A stretch of DNA of 64,000 nt, taken from the NCBI RefSeq assembly GCF_024168645.1, contig NZ_JALJWF010000001.1, forward strand, positions 434,001-498,000, given 5' to 3'. Position numbers and translations under genes: made by a program. The stretch's first letter is position 1. Every line of letters starts with the position of its first letter. The notes beneath the pieces are model-generated. The model was not told where the DNA came from. It ran no database searches and was given only the letters and a program-made list of their open reading frames with translations. Origin of the DNA: Pseudomonas sp. GGS8 (GTDB lineage: Bacteria; Pseudomonadota; Gammaproteobacteria; Pseudomonadales; Pseudomonadaceae). Shown here in pieces: positions 27,001 to 35,302 of the stretch.

Positions 27001-27202
27001 TGCGTTGCGGAACGTTAAATACAATTTGCGAACTCGTTCCGCTTACCTCAGTTTCATTTTCACGCTGAACCTCCAACCTATCCAAGGCCAATTTTACTGT
27101 TCCGTCATCACCAGAACGCTCGCTAACGGCATTGATCTGAAGCGGTTCTTCACTATTACTATTAGCCGGTGAAGTAGCAGATATATCCTTTTCGTCTGAC
27201 AT
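24077..27202 (-). CDS. Large Ig-like repeat protein preceding TcA
   Basis: A 1041-residue protein composed, after about 150 N-terminal residues, of about nine or ten Ig-like units of 85-100 residues. The recurring pattern is P-x-I-x-x-P at the unit start, then G-x-G-x-x-G-x-x-V, then W in the middle of the unit (e.g. EGKGMRGGRVTIWLQGVAEP; SGFGVSGDTVTVALSQATR). There is no signal peptide or membrane segment. Two ATGs are adjacent; the second (27202) has GAGGAG at the better distance. The 5' part is AT-rich (24 of 60 bases G+C at 26881-26940), suggesting a transferred origin. It heads the TcA operon and carries the palindromic site 75 bp upstream. Function unknown; a Tc accessory or adhesin role is inferred from context. 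Confidence 0.82.
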   Translation of the reverse strand: MSDEKDISATSPANSNSEEPLQINAVSERSGDDGTVKLALDRLEVQRENETEVSGTSSQIVFNVPQRNGEHQVWIKYITGPDVRTIVDGVFYKGNVFNYLSVHDLPVGEGYYQTQWKYGSQWSELGYKRLSVRSAPVIDGADGMLINVVISGAAGAGGQVTVVRSGDPTTIMSETKTVGDNNRWSLMLKTDVRWGVHDVVISQYFNERFPIVYTGPKRIVCLKAPAIDSPDSGAVILHGTPILLKGRGAPNEIIELKNFDRSITHAVTTVSSDGSYVATLNQANYPNGGEVEIIAKHRRAGDISWSGYRTLYLLAIPTITGPEASSLQTSPFELSGSGTKGAIVRVYQDVTDKIVGESGKLTGTDWSCSVTVPAGVVSLVTTQIMDGKETTRSEARAFKVRPAMLGNITCTFPSENTVKFSGTGVEGATIVFTWVSGEVTAPASVVVKDGTWETTATDWPFAKYSVVVIQKVSDNDGGWIESYGLYFDVQVPLPNPSEVGYTKVYRPTIYGKGTDGATVQLLNPGGGSSAAPDAPVSDGVWSSQVEENWGEGPIFKKEIHIRQTKDGLYSPVWTVVEVTIPPLAPVIEEIEQGVLSPKFTGTCWSQGATVVLRFSDESATEYPATVTGSIWSFQRETPFAEDVLLRVTVTQHVAQQTSPSAWQDFIVSLPIPRPEITDPQSGSEVGSDLTVYGEKGMEGCRMQLRDAQLGGDLGSPKTLTRDGGWFIELRDLDFRLYNIVAVQKRNQRESAPSERIDVTVGLLPPEITVPSQNGQLPRTAMLEGKGMRGGRVTIWLQGVAEPLASDVPVDNDSNWKVWITLLVGFKNIQAEQTFGDRTSIKSEMLSFSVVPEEPFIETPVMGAHISRRTVVSGFGVSGDTVTVALSQATRTVLSTSVVQQDRTWSVTLEFDQPDGNYALVAVASCDGFDSADSPARPVVLGTYLPIFKSPAAGQWTSDPVGFNGQGRAGVGQVLSWFNPDQIWAPDLPVTFAWQGSATQPLPHGGNWCRFKQTITDDADGATVSDYVESPRFEVLPPSSES

Positions 27203-27276
27203 CATCCCGCTCCTCAGTCCAGACTGTTGAAGTACCCAAGGCTTCCTTTCTACGTCGCGAATCGGGCATTGCCTAC

Positions 27277-27292
27277 CTGTAAAATCTGACAG
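27277..27292 (-). promoter_or_regulatory. Palindromic Tc-regulon site, copy 1
   Basis: Read toward the gene: CTGTCAG-AT-TTTACAG, followed by GTAGGCA. It ends 75 bp before the start of the large Ig-repeat gene. The flanks ACTGTCAG...CAGGTAGGCA are nearly identical to copy 2. Confidence 0.65.
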
Positions 27293-27440
27293 TTCCGACG
27301 AGCGGTATACTGGTCTCTTGACTCCAACTCGCGGCTTTTCATGAGCAGGGCGAGTGACTACACAACCTTGCGCAACGGACTACACATCCGCCAGAATCCG
27401 CCGGCTTGTGCACCTTGGCCTTGCCCCGTAACTTGATCCG

Positions 27441-27667
27441 CGTCGCTGCCAATCAGCGATCGGGTTTAGTCGCCCGGGGTTTCACGAATGTGCACAAGCG
27501 TCATCCAGTTGGGTATTCCCTATCCCCGCACTCGATGGTGGCTGTTCGCAGGGCGCCTTCGGGCGCGCCGGTTTTTTCGTGATTCCCCGGTCGACTAACC
27601 TGCGTCCAGCCGCCACCCCTCGTTTAGTCGCGAGACGGGTGGTAGCCCTAACTACGGAATCGCGAAT
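27441..27667 (+). promoter_or_regulatory. Structured leader of the DUF6124 gene (candidate cis-regulatory RNA)
   Basis: Several hairpins occur in order: CGCTG/CAGCG (27444-27458); CGGG/CCCG with loop TTTAGTCG (27461-27476); GCGCC-TTCG-GGCGC (27553-27566) followed by a T6 run, a terminator-like element; and CCACCC-CTCG/CGAG-GGGTGG with the same loop TTTAGTCG (27613-27642). The last stem ends 25 nt before the ATG. Two stems with an identical 8-nt loop on either side of a terminator-like hairpin suggest regulation, but no known riboswitch class is recognised. Confidence 0.5.
27551..27577 (+). terminator. Terminator-like hairpin in the DUF6124 leader
   Basis: GCGCC-TTCG-GGCGC, extended by flanking G and C, is followed by GCCGGTTTTTT. 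A UUCG loop and U run are typical of intrinsic terminators. Its position 90 nt before a start codon suggests attenuation or the end of a separate small RNA. Confidence 0.55.
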
Positions 27668-28039
27668 ATGTTCAAAGCCACACCCAATCCCCCAGAAACC
27701 GACCCGGTTTCCCCCTACGCCACCCTCGATTCAAGAAAGCTCCACGACGCCGCCGAAAAGGCCCTCGATCACTACCTCAAACCCGACATTGCCCCGTCGC
27801 GCTCTTCCCAGGACCGTGCCATGAAAATGTTCACCGTTGTCCCTGATGCCAACCCCGAAGCGTTGACCATCGAGACCTACGAAACCTTTTCGACGGTCAG
27901 CATTCTGCTGCTCGACCTGGCGGAAAGCCTGAACGACAAGCCGCGGCATCTGGCGATGGCGATTTACCGGATGAGTGAGTTGGGGTTGATGCTGGTGGAG
28001 CGGTCGCTGGATAACGAGAAGGCGATTAAAACGACGTAG
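27668..28039 (+). CDS. DUF6124 family protein
   Basis: A 123-residue soluble protein beginning MFKATPNPPETDPVSPYATLDSRKLHDAAEKALDHYL, the N-terminal signature of the Pseudomonas DUF6124 family. It continues with a helical C-terminal half (VSILLLDLAESLNDKPRHLAMAIYRMSELGLMLVERSLD). The function is unknown; paralogues are often present in several copies per Pseudomonas genome (recalled). The start follows CGGAATCGCGAAT. A long hairpin-rich leader precedes it and a REPIN follows. It lies beside, but probably outside, the Tc operon, since it has no palindromic Tc site. Confidence 0.87.
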   Translation: MFKATPNPPETDPVSPYATLDSRKLHDAAEKALDHYLKPDIAPSRSSQDRAMKMFTVVPDANPEALTIETYETFSTVSILLLDLAESLNDKPRHLAMAIYRMSELGLMLVERSLDNEKAIKTT

Positions 28040-28069
28040 GGTTTAGCCTTTTATTTGTTGCTGTCTATG

Positions 28070-28175
28070 CTGACGCCATCGCGGGCAAGCCCGCTCCCAC
28101 AGGGTTATTCGGTGAACGCAAAACCTGCGTTCAACTCGAAAACTGTGGGAGCGGGCTTGCCCGCGATGGCGTCAG
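28070..28175. repeat. REPIN (near-perfect inverted REP pair)
   Basis: CTGACGCCATCGCGGGCAAG with following CCCGCTCCCACAG is mirrored by CTGTGGGAGCGGGC with following TTGCCCGCGATGGCGTCAG. The spacer is about 40 bp. It is the common GTGGGAGCGGGC type and lies between the convergent DUF6124 and PilZ genes. Confidence 0.87.
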
Positions 28176-28192
28176 TACAGGCACCGAGGGCT

Positions 28193-28552
28193 TCAGGCAG
28201 ACGCAGGCAACGGCTGAAAACTGAAGTATTGCTGCAACGCCATCACCAATTGCCCATACTCCGGCGGTGCCCGTTGCAGGCTGAACCCGGCGTCATAGTG
28301 GTGGGGGGTTGCGTCTTCGTGGCACCACAAGCAACTGGCGTTGAGGTCGATCACCTGCTGACAATGGCCGTCCATGGGGATTTTCAGGCGCAGAGTAAAA
28401 TCGGCGCCCACCATCATCGGCCACTGGCTGATCAGCATCAGCCCATCTGCGGAGAGATTGCCCAGAAAGCCGATAGGCTTGTCGGTGACGCTGTTGAACA
28501 CTTTCAGAAAATACGGCAATTGATGCCGCTCGATCCGGCGGTCAGTGAACAT
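28193..28552 (-). CDS. PilZ domain-containing protein
   Basis: About 119 residues from ATG 28552: MFTDRRIERHQLPYFLKVFNSVTDKPIGFLGNLSADGLMLISQ. The RRxxRhxLPY...(x)n NLSADGL pattern corresponds to the PilZ c-di-GMP-binding motifs RxxxR and D/NxSxxG. It should bind c-di-GMP as a small receptor in the cytoplasm; the target is unknown. The start is uncertain because no clear ribosome-binding site precedes ATG 28552; in-frame alternatives extend to 28591. A GGDEF diguanylate cyclase gene lies 5 kb away, but no direct link is shown. Confidence 0.82.
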   Translation of the reverse strand: MFTDRRIERHQLPYFLKVFNSVTDKPIGFLGNLSADGLMLISQWPMMVGADFTLRLKIPMDGHCQQVIDLNASCLWCHEDATPHHYDAGFSLQRAPPEYGQLVMALQQYFSFQPLPASA

Positions 28553-28791
28553 GCGTAGTACGCCATGCAAGGCCCTTAAGCAGGGCCGCACTAATGCTTC
28601 GGAACGGGCCTGCTTCTATTGATAGAGGCATGGGCGCGCTCTCCCCGATCCTGGTGCGACAGTCCGTCCATCCGCTGTCACTTACTGCTGCCGATCACAG
28701 GTGTTACGTCGATTAGAAACAAAGCTCTAAACCGATCTATTCGACTATAGTTCACCGCCGCCGGTCAGCCAGCCTTTGTAGGACAACCCCA

Positions 28792-29175
28792 TCAGAACCG
28801 GGTCGGGCGAACCACCGCCGCACTGCGGGTCGGGTAATGTCCCAGGCTCTCCAGGGTTTCCAGGCGGGCACGGGCACGGTAGGCATATTCGCTTTGCGGG
28901 TACGAGGCGATGATGAACTGGTAGGTTTGCGCCGCATCGATAAACAGCTTCTGGCGCTCCAGGCACTGGCCGCGCATCATCGACACTTCCGGCTGTACGT
29001 AACGACGGGAACGACTGTCACGATCGACCTTGGACAGTTCGAGCATCACCTGCTCGCAGTTGCCGCGTTCGTAGGCGCTGTAGGCATTATTCAAATGATG
29101 GTCCATCGACCAACGGGTGCAGCCGGTGACGCTGAGGACGCTGAGGGCAAGGGCGGCAATGAGCACGAATCGCAT
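28792..29175 (-). CDS. Small TPR-type lipoprotein
   Basis: A 127-residue protein with a lipoprotein signal peptide: MRFVLIAALALSVLSVTGC, lipobox SVTGC, modified Cys19. The mature part has helix pairs resembling tetratricopeptide repeats (NNAYSAYERGNCEQVMLELSKVDRD; CLERQKLFIDAAQTYQFIIASYPQSEYAYRARARLETL). It is probably anchored to an envelope membrane as a scaffolding protein; the partner is unknown. GGAGA precedes the ATG at good spacing. The Ser after Cys+2 context does not show an inner-membrane Asp+2 retention signal, so outer-membrane sorting is expected. Confidence 0.85.
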   Translation of the reverse strand: MRFVLIAALALSVLSVTGCTRWSMDHHLNNAYSAYERGNCEQVMLELSKVDRDSRSRRYVQPEVSMMRGQCLERQKLFIDAAQTYQFIIASYPQSEYAYRARARLETLESLGHYPTRSAAVVRPTRF

Positions 29176-29400
29176 GGGGGATCTCCTGTCTTGCGCTCTG
29201 TATCGACCCGTTGTGCAAATTCTTCAGTCATCAGATGACGGATACAAACGAGTAGAGCCCACCCAAGGCCCTGGATGACGAAAATACGCTTAAGCCAATG
29301 AACAACCGGCTGAAGGTGTCACGCTCGTTGATCCGCCCAAACAAAAATACCCACTGAACCGCCTGGGCTCAATGGGCTATGGCACGAATGAATGTCGCGA

Positions 29401-29697
29401 TCATTCGACCTTGAATTGTCGGTATTCTGAACGCCTTGAGTGCTCACCCTGACGGGTCAACATTGCTGCAATTGCGTGGTCCCCTTTGGACAGATCTTCG
29501 CGCAAAATACCTGACCACTTGCCTTCCACCACGTCGACTTTGAGCAGGATTTGCATCGACAAGTCCCTATAGATGGTCACTTCCCCTTCTCCATTGTCCT
29601 CCACGGTTCCGGAAATACTGACTTTGTTGCTCGCTGTCGCATCTTTTGCCGGGCTCTGAATGACAGGAACGGGCAGGGCTTCGTTTTCAGTGGTCAT
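29401..29697 (-). CDS. Stand-alone single Ig-like domain protein of the Tc regulon
   Basis: A 98-residue protein, MTTENEALPVPVIQSPAKDATASNKVSISGTVEDNGEGEV..., without a signal peptide. It contains one Ig-like unit with the pattern of the repeats in the 1041-residue protein at 24077-27202: P-x-I-x-x-P, then SISG, then E-G-E-V-T-I-Y, W, then G-D-H and a final SEYRQFKVE. GGAGA 7 nt before ATG 29697 decides against the ATG at 29709. The palindromic site lies 74 bp upstream in the same position and with nearly the same flanks as for the large Ig gene. It lies between the lipoprotein gene and pyruvate kinase. Confidence 0.83.
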   Translation of the reverse strand: MTTENEALPVPVIQSPAKDATASNKVSISGTVEDNGEGEVTIYRDLSMQILLKVDVVEGKWSGILREDLSKGDHAIAAMLTRQGEHSRRSEYRQFKVE

Positions 29698-29770
29698 ATC
29701 TTTCTCCATGACTCGTCACCCTTGACGAGGTTCCGGAGTATTTAAAGCCTCCCCTCAGACGCCTGCCTAC

Positions 29771-29786
29771 CTGACAGAACTGACAG
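29771..29786 (-). promoter_or_regulatory. Palindromic Tc-regulon site, copy 2
   Basis: Read toward the gene: CTGTCAG-TT-CTGTCAG, followed by GTAGGCAGG. It ends 74 bp before the single-Ig gene. The second heptamer is in direct rather than inverted orientation. Confidence 0.65.
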
Positions 29787-29932
29787 TCCCGATAGACGGT
29801 GCACACCATCACACGGGGAAATCTTCAGGCATGTTCGTTTAAAGAAACAAACAAAAAGTAGTGCAAACGAACAATGACTACACCCATAGACCATAGTAGC
29901 CTCTGCTAGCGCTTGAACTCAGGAGTCTATGC

Positions 29933-31384
<1,452 letters not shown>

Positions 31385-31404
31385 GTGACCGGTTGCTGAA
31401 AAAC

Positions 31405-31438
31405 AAAAGCCCCGCCATACGAATGGCGGGGCTTTTTT
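31405..31438. terminator. Bidirectional intrinsic terminator between pyk and the delta-60 gene
   Basis: A perfect 14-bp stem, AAAAGCCCCGCCAT / ATGGCGGGGCTTTT, with an ACGA loop and T or A runs on both sides. It serves both convergent genes. Confidence 0.93.
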
Positions 31439-31458
31439 ATTTGCGCTCTGGAAGACTG

Positions 31459-32646
31459 TCAGCCCAGGTAACCGGCGACCAACACATAATAGGGGAAAAT
31501 ACCCCAGTGGCCGGCTGCCACGATCCGGTCATCCGTCCTCAGCGCCACGGCGTTGTACTCACCCGCATTGCCTTCGGCGACATATCCCTGTCCTGCACAG
31601 AACGCAGGATCCAGTTTTCCTTCAGGCAACAAGCGAACGACCAACGGGTAGCGGGTGTTTTTGTCCAGGTGGCAACCGGTAATAAGTACACGCGCCTTGG
31701 AATCGATAGACAGGGCATTCCCAAACGGATCAAGGTTGCCCAAGGCCAATTCCAACTGTTCTCCTCCATTGAAATCCGGGGCCGCAATGCCTCTAGATGA
31801 CAGTTTGAGAACAACCAGCTTATTTCCGCTAGCGGATTGAACCTTGCCCAGAGCCCAGATCGCTGAATGACGGTCCGTCACGAGTGCATTATGGCGAGAG
31901 CCTGGCAACTCCAGTACATGGAAACCGTAGTCTGCGAAAGTCGTGTCAACCTGCCCCTTGGCAGTGACCCTACCCACTAACACCTGAGTAGGTGTATTGG
32001 CGGTGAACAGACAGGAACCATCTGGCAGGCTCTGCGAAGCAGTCACTTCGATGGGCTGTGAGCGATACATCAGCTCAAGAAAGCCCCGGGCATTGAAGTC
32101 AGTGTTGAGCGTGCCGTTGTCATTAACGCTGACCAGATACGACACATTAGAGGTAACGCGATTGCTGCGGTAAAAATGAAATACCGTTGGTGAATGGGCA
32201 GGTTCGCCCTTGGGCTGCGGTGCGTCGATTTCCTTGAAAACTACCCTGCCACCTTCACCAAAAGTCTTGTCAAGCTGCCCCTCGCAGGTATACCGAGCGG
32301 CTGCGGGATAGTAGATCCCGGTGGAACTTTCATAGAGGTGGCCCAACACCAACAATCGGCTCTGCGCGTCTTCGACCACCGAGTGAAAAAAGGAATTGTT
32401 GGCCAACGCGGTATCAAAACTGCCAATGACTTTAAACGTGGTATCCACCTTGCCGTCGCTGGTCACGCGGATCAATTCAAAGTTGTGGTCCGGCTTGATA
32501 CCGACGATCCAGCGCTCGCCGGCAGCCGTCGTCAGGGTACGAGCGTAGCAATCTTCTTCCTGCAGCTTCAAAAAACCATCAACGCCAAATGACGGGTCCG
32601 ATTGCTTCGGCGAATCTTCAGCTTTGTTCACATGAGAATTGTCCAT
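31459..32646 (-). CDS. Delta-60 repeat protein of the Tc regulon
   Basis: A 395-residue protein with about six repeats of the delta-60 type, visible as the motif G-x-L/V-D-x-x-F followed by G: GKVDTTFKVIG, GQLDKTFGEGG, GTLNTDFNARG, GQVDTTFADYG, APDFNGGE, GKLDPAFCAGQG. Such repeats are predicted to form beta-propeller-like structures. No signal peptide is present. GGAGA 6 nt before ATG 32646 decides against the longer frame to 32754. The palindromic site is 72 bp upstream, as for the Tc genes. Function is unknown; propeller domains also occur in TcB, so an accessory role is possible but inferred only from shared regulation. Confidence 0.83.
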   Translation of the reverse strand: MDNSHVNKAEDSPKQSDPSFGVDGFLKLQEEDCYARTLTTAAGERWIVGIKPDHNFELIRVTSDGKVDTTFKVIGSFDTALANNSFFHSVVEDAQSRLLVLGHLYESSTGIYYPAAARYTCEGQLDKTFGEGGRVVFKEIDAPQPKGEPAHSPTVFHFYRSNRVTSNVSYLVSVNDNGTLNTDFNARGFLELMYRSQPIEVTASQSLPDGSCLFTANTPTQVLVGRVTAKGQVDTTFADYGFHVLELPGSRHNALVTDRHSAIWALGKVQSASGNKLVVLKLSSRGIAAPDFNGGEQLELALGNLDPFGNALSIDSKARVLITGCHLDKNTRYPLVVRLLPEGKLDPAFCAGQGYVAEGNAGEYNAVALRTDDRIVAAGHWGIFPYYVLVAGYLG

Positions 32647-32717
32647 GGGATTCTCCAGATCCGGCACATTGAGTGCATTCGAATCTGAGCCTAAAGCCGC
32701 AATAAACTGCTGCGCTA

Positions 32718-32733
32718 CTGGCAACTCTGACAG
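32718..32733 (-). promoter_or_regulatory. Palindromic Tc-regulon site, copy 3
   Basis: Read toward the gene: CTGTCAG-AG-TTGCCAG. It ends 72 bp before the delta-60 gene start. It is the weakest of the four promoter-distance copies in its second half. Confidence 0.55.
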
Positions 32734-32809
32734 TTGACACCTCTGCCAATCCACCCTTGATTAGTCCGCTCAAGACCTTTTCAAATACCCGCTGATAACG
32801 CAGCAGCAC

Positions 32810-33745
32810 TCAACCACGGGGTAGAAAGACATCCGCCAGCAGTTGATTGCGCGGCAAACCGGCCAGGTACAAACGCCGGGCAAAGGCGTCGACGCTGTCG
32901 GGGGCTCCGCAGACTAAAGCCACGGTTTGCCGGGAAACAAGGCGCAGTTGCGCCAACGCCTGCGGCAACTCGGCCGGCGTCCACAGCTCGACGCTAAGGT
33001 TCTCACGGCCCTCGGCCATGGCTTGCAGGGGTTTGGCCAGATAATGCTCACTCGCATCATGGGCCAGGTGAATGACGCGGATGGCGCCTTGGTGATCCTG
33101 ACGCAACGCTTCGCGCAAAATACCGAACAACGGCCCCAGACCAGTGCCGGCCGCCAATAACCACAGCGGTCGGGTGTGCCAGCCCGAGTCGTAATGCAGC
33201 GCCCCGCCGCGCAACTCGCCGAGGCGAATCGGGTCGCCGATGGTCAAGCGACGCGCCGCATCACTGAATTCCCCCGGTTGGCGGCAATCGAGGTGGAACT
33301 CCAGAAAGCGATCTTCTTCCGGCAGGCTGGCCAGGGAATACGGCCGCGCCACCTGCCCCGCCCATAACACCAGATGCTGCCCCGCCTGATAGCGCAACGG
33401 TCGCTCACTCGCCAGGCGCAAACGCAACACGCTGGCGCTCAGCCAATCGCTGGCCACCACTTGCGCGGCAAGGCCATCGCGCAGCGGGTCAAAGGTTTCG
33501 ACTTGCAGATCGTCGACCACCTGGCACTGACAGGCCAACCGCCAACCCTGCTGACGCTGTTCATTGCTCAAGGCATCGGGACGGCTGTCGCTGGGCAGGC
33601 CCTCGACACATTTGACCAGGCACGCGTGGCAACTGCCGGCGCGGCAGCTGTAGGGCACCGCCACGCCGTTTTGATTCAGGGCATCGAGCAGGTTGCTGCC
33701 CGCCGCCACCGCCCATTGGCGTTCGCCGACCCGTAACTCAGGCAT
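32810..33745 (-). CDS. 2Fe-2S/FAD-dependent oxidoreductase (ferredoxin reductase type)
   Basis: A 311-residue fusion of an N-terminal plant-type ferredoxin domain (CRAGSCHACLVKC, i.e. C-x4-C-x2-C, with a later Cys in RLACQC) and a ferredoxin-NADP reductase-like module. The module has the FAD motif RPYSLAS, the NAD(P) motif LLAAGTGLGPLFGIL and CGAPDSVDAFARRLYLAG near the C terminus. It transfers electrons from NAD(P)H to an unidentified acceptor. GGGAGA with suitable spacing supports ATG 33745, though ATG 33751 is possible. It overlaps the sadC stop by 8 nt, so the two are co-transcribed, as recalled for PA4331-PA4332. Confidence 0.88.
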   Translation of the reverse strand: MPELRVGERQWAVAAGSNLLDALNQNGVAVPYSCRAGSCHACLVKCVEGLPSDSRPDALSNEQRQQGWRLACQCQVVDDLQVETFDPLRDGLAAQVVASDWLSASVLRLRLASERPLRYQAGQHLVLWAGQVARPYSLASLPEEDRFLEFHLDCRQPGEFSDAARRLTIGDPIRLGELRGGALHYDSGWHTRPLWLLAAGTGLGPLFGILREALRQDHQGAIRVIHLAHDASEHYLAKPLQAMAEGRENLSVELWTPAELPQALAQLRLVSRQTVALVCGAPDSVDAFARRLYLAGLPRNQLLADVFLPRG

Positions 33746-34856
33746 CGACATTCTCCCAGGCTGCCGCACAACGGTTGCGGCCATCACGCTTGGCGCGGTA
33801 CAGCGCCTGATCGGCACTGTGCAAGGCGTGATCCAGATCATCGCCCGGTTCCAACAAGGTCATGCCCGCCGACAGGCTGAGGTGGGCGATCTCCAGGCCG
33901 ACCAATTCGACATCCATGAAGGCAATGCGCAACCGCTCGCAACACGCTGTCAGGCGCTCGGCATCGCAATCGGGCAGCAGCACCACGAATTCTTCACCGC
34001 CATAACGGGCCAGAATATCGCCATCGCGCAGGCAGGCAGTGGCCACCCCGGCGAATGCTTGCAGCACCTGATCGCCGGCGGCGTGGCCGTGAACATCGTT
34101 GATGCGTTTGAAGTGGTCGAGGTCGATCAGCGCCAGACCATGCACCACACCGACTTCCAAGGCGTTCAGCTCGCGAGAAGCCAGGCGCAGAAAATGCCGA
34201 CGGTTGAACAGCCCGGTGAGTTCGTCGGTCGCCACCAGGCCTTCGAGCTGACGCATCATTCCGCGCAGGGTGTCTTGATGCGCCTGCAAGGCGAACCGCC
34301 GCTGACGCATACGCTGGCGCGACACCTGGACATAACGGGCATAGAGCACCAGCCAGCTGAGCACCACAAACAGCACGCACACCTGCAACAGGGCCTGCGT
34401 CGGGTCGTGCAGTTTGAAGTAGTAGAGTTCCCATAACGTGATGGCGCTGAAACTGAAAAACACCAGCAACGCGCAACGCACAAAAGCGATGCGCGACAAA
34501 TGAAACAGCCCGAACAACAGGATCAGCAGGTAAAACACCAGAAACGCACCGCGCGCCTCGTCCAGATGGGCGATCAGCCACGTTTGCCAACCCAGCCCCA
34601 GCAGCATTTGCACTTCGGTCAGGCTGGGGTCGGAACAGCGCAGGTTAGCGCCGCTATAAAACACTGCGAACAACACGACCTGACTGAGCACCGCCAACAC
34701 GCTGCCGATCACCATGCCGGCGAGGGAGTCATCGTAATGGCCAGTGAAAAACGCCAGCCACAGCAGCAGCAAAGCCAGGGCATAGGTGCCGGCCGCGAGG
34801 GCAAAGCGTTTGAGCAAAAGCCGCTGGATGGCGTTATGGGTCAATCGTTGATTCAC
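33738..34856 (-). CDS. sadC: Membrane-bound GGDEF diguanylate cyclase (SadC position)
   Basis: Synthesises c-di-GMP from GTP. Residues 15-175 contain about six hydrophobic helices. The GGDEF domain follows a helical linker, with DELTGLFNRRHF at 211-222, active site GGEEF at 286-290, and the inhibitory I-site RDGD at 277-280, five residues before the active site. The catalytic site is intact, so it should be active and product-inhibited. At 372 residues it is shorter than the SadC I recall from P. aeruginosa; the symbol rests on synteny (between the 2Fe-2S reductase and fumarase). It starts at GTG 34856 without a convincing ribosome-binding site, so the N terminus may differ. Confidence 0.87.
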   Translation of the reverse strand: MNQRLTHNAIQRLLLKRFALAAGTYALALLLLWLAFFTGHYDDSLAGMVIGSVLAVLSQVVLFAVFYSGANLRCSDPSLTEVQMLLGLGWQTWLIAHLDEARGAFLVFYLLILLFGLFHLSRIAFVRCALLVFFSFSAITLWELYYFKLHDPTQALLQVCVLFVVLSWLVLYARYVQVSRQRMRQRRFALQAHQDTLRGMMRQLEGLVATDELTGLFNRRHFLRLASRELNALEVGVVHGLALIDLDHFKRINDVHGHAAGDQVLQAFAGVATACLRDGDILARYGGEEFVVLLPDCDAERLTACCERLRIAFMDVELVGLEIAHLSLSAGMTLLEPGDDLDHALHSADQALYRAKRDGRNRCAAAWENVDA

Positions 34857-34988
34857 CGTGCGAAAGGAGGCTGTCGGAGTGTCCTACTCTACAGGCCGGA
34901 TGCCACTTTAGTGGCGAGTCTGATAAATGACCATTCAATTTTTGTGGCGAAATTCTGGCGTCAAACCCATGACCTTGGCTCGGGGTAA

Positions 34989-35138
34989 CCTGTGGTGAGG
35001 GGGCTTGCCCCCGTTCGGCTGCGAAGCAGTCGTAAAATCTGCCAATGCGGCGAGTATCTGTGCCTGAAAGAATGTCTGGGAGCGCTTCGCACTCCAACGG
35101 GGGCAAGCCCCCTCGCCACAGGCAAGCCCCTCGCCACA
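34989..35138. repeat. REPIN with an extra partial REP copy
   Basis: CCTGTGGTGAGGGGGCTTGCC is paired with its inverse ending CCCCCTCGCCACAGG. A second partial copy, CAAGCCCCTCGCCACA, follows directly at 35123-35138. It fills much of the 446-bp gap between sadC and the fumarase gene. Confidence 0.78.
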
Positions 35139-35165
35139 AAATCCGGCGCGTGTACAGGCCATCGA

Positions 35166-35191
35166 GGCGCGGTATACTGCCGCGCCTTTTT
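35166..35191 (+). promoter_or_regulatory. Hairpin containing a TATACT box upstream of fumarase
   Basis: GGCGCGG-TATACTG-CCGCGCC followed by TTTTT reads as an intrinsic terminator. The TATACT at 35173-35178 also reads as a -10 box. It lies 112 bp before the fumarase start. I cannot decide between the two. Confidence 0.45.
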
Positions 35192-35302
35192 AGCGTCGCG
35201 CCAGCAGCCCCGGCGTGCCTTGAAAGGTGCTTGCAACCGACCGATGCACTCAAGCTGCAAGCACCTTATTGAATGTTCCCGTCTTTTAGAGGAGCGCGAC
35301 TC

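Noticed and set aside
28070..28175. CRISPR-like repeated sequence
   Set aside because: The repeats are inverted REP pairs, not direct repeats with regular spacers; no cas genes are present.
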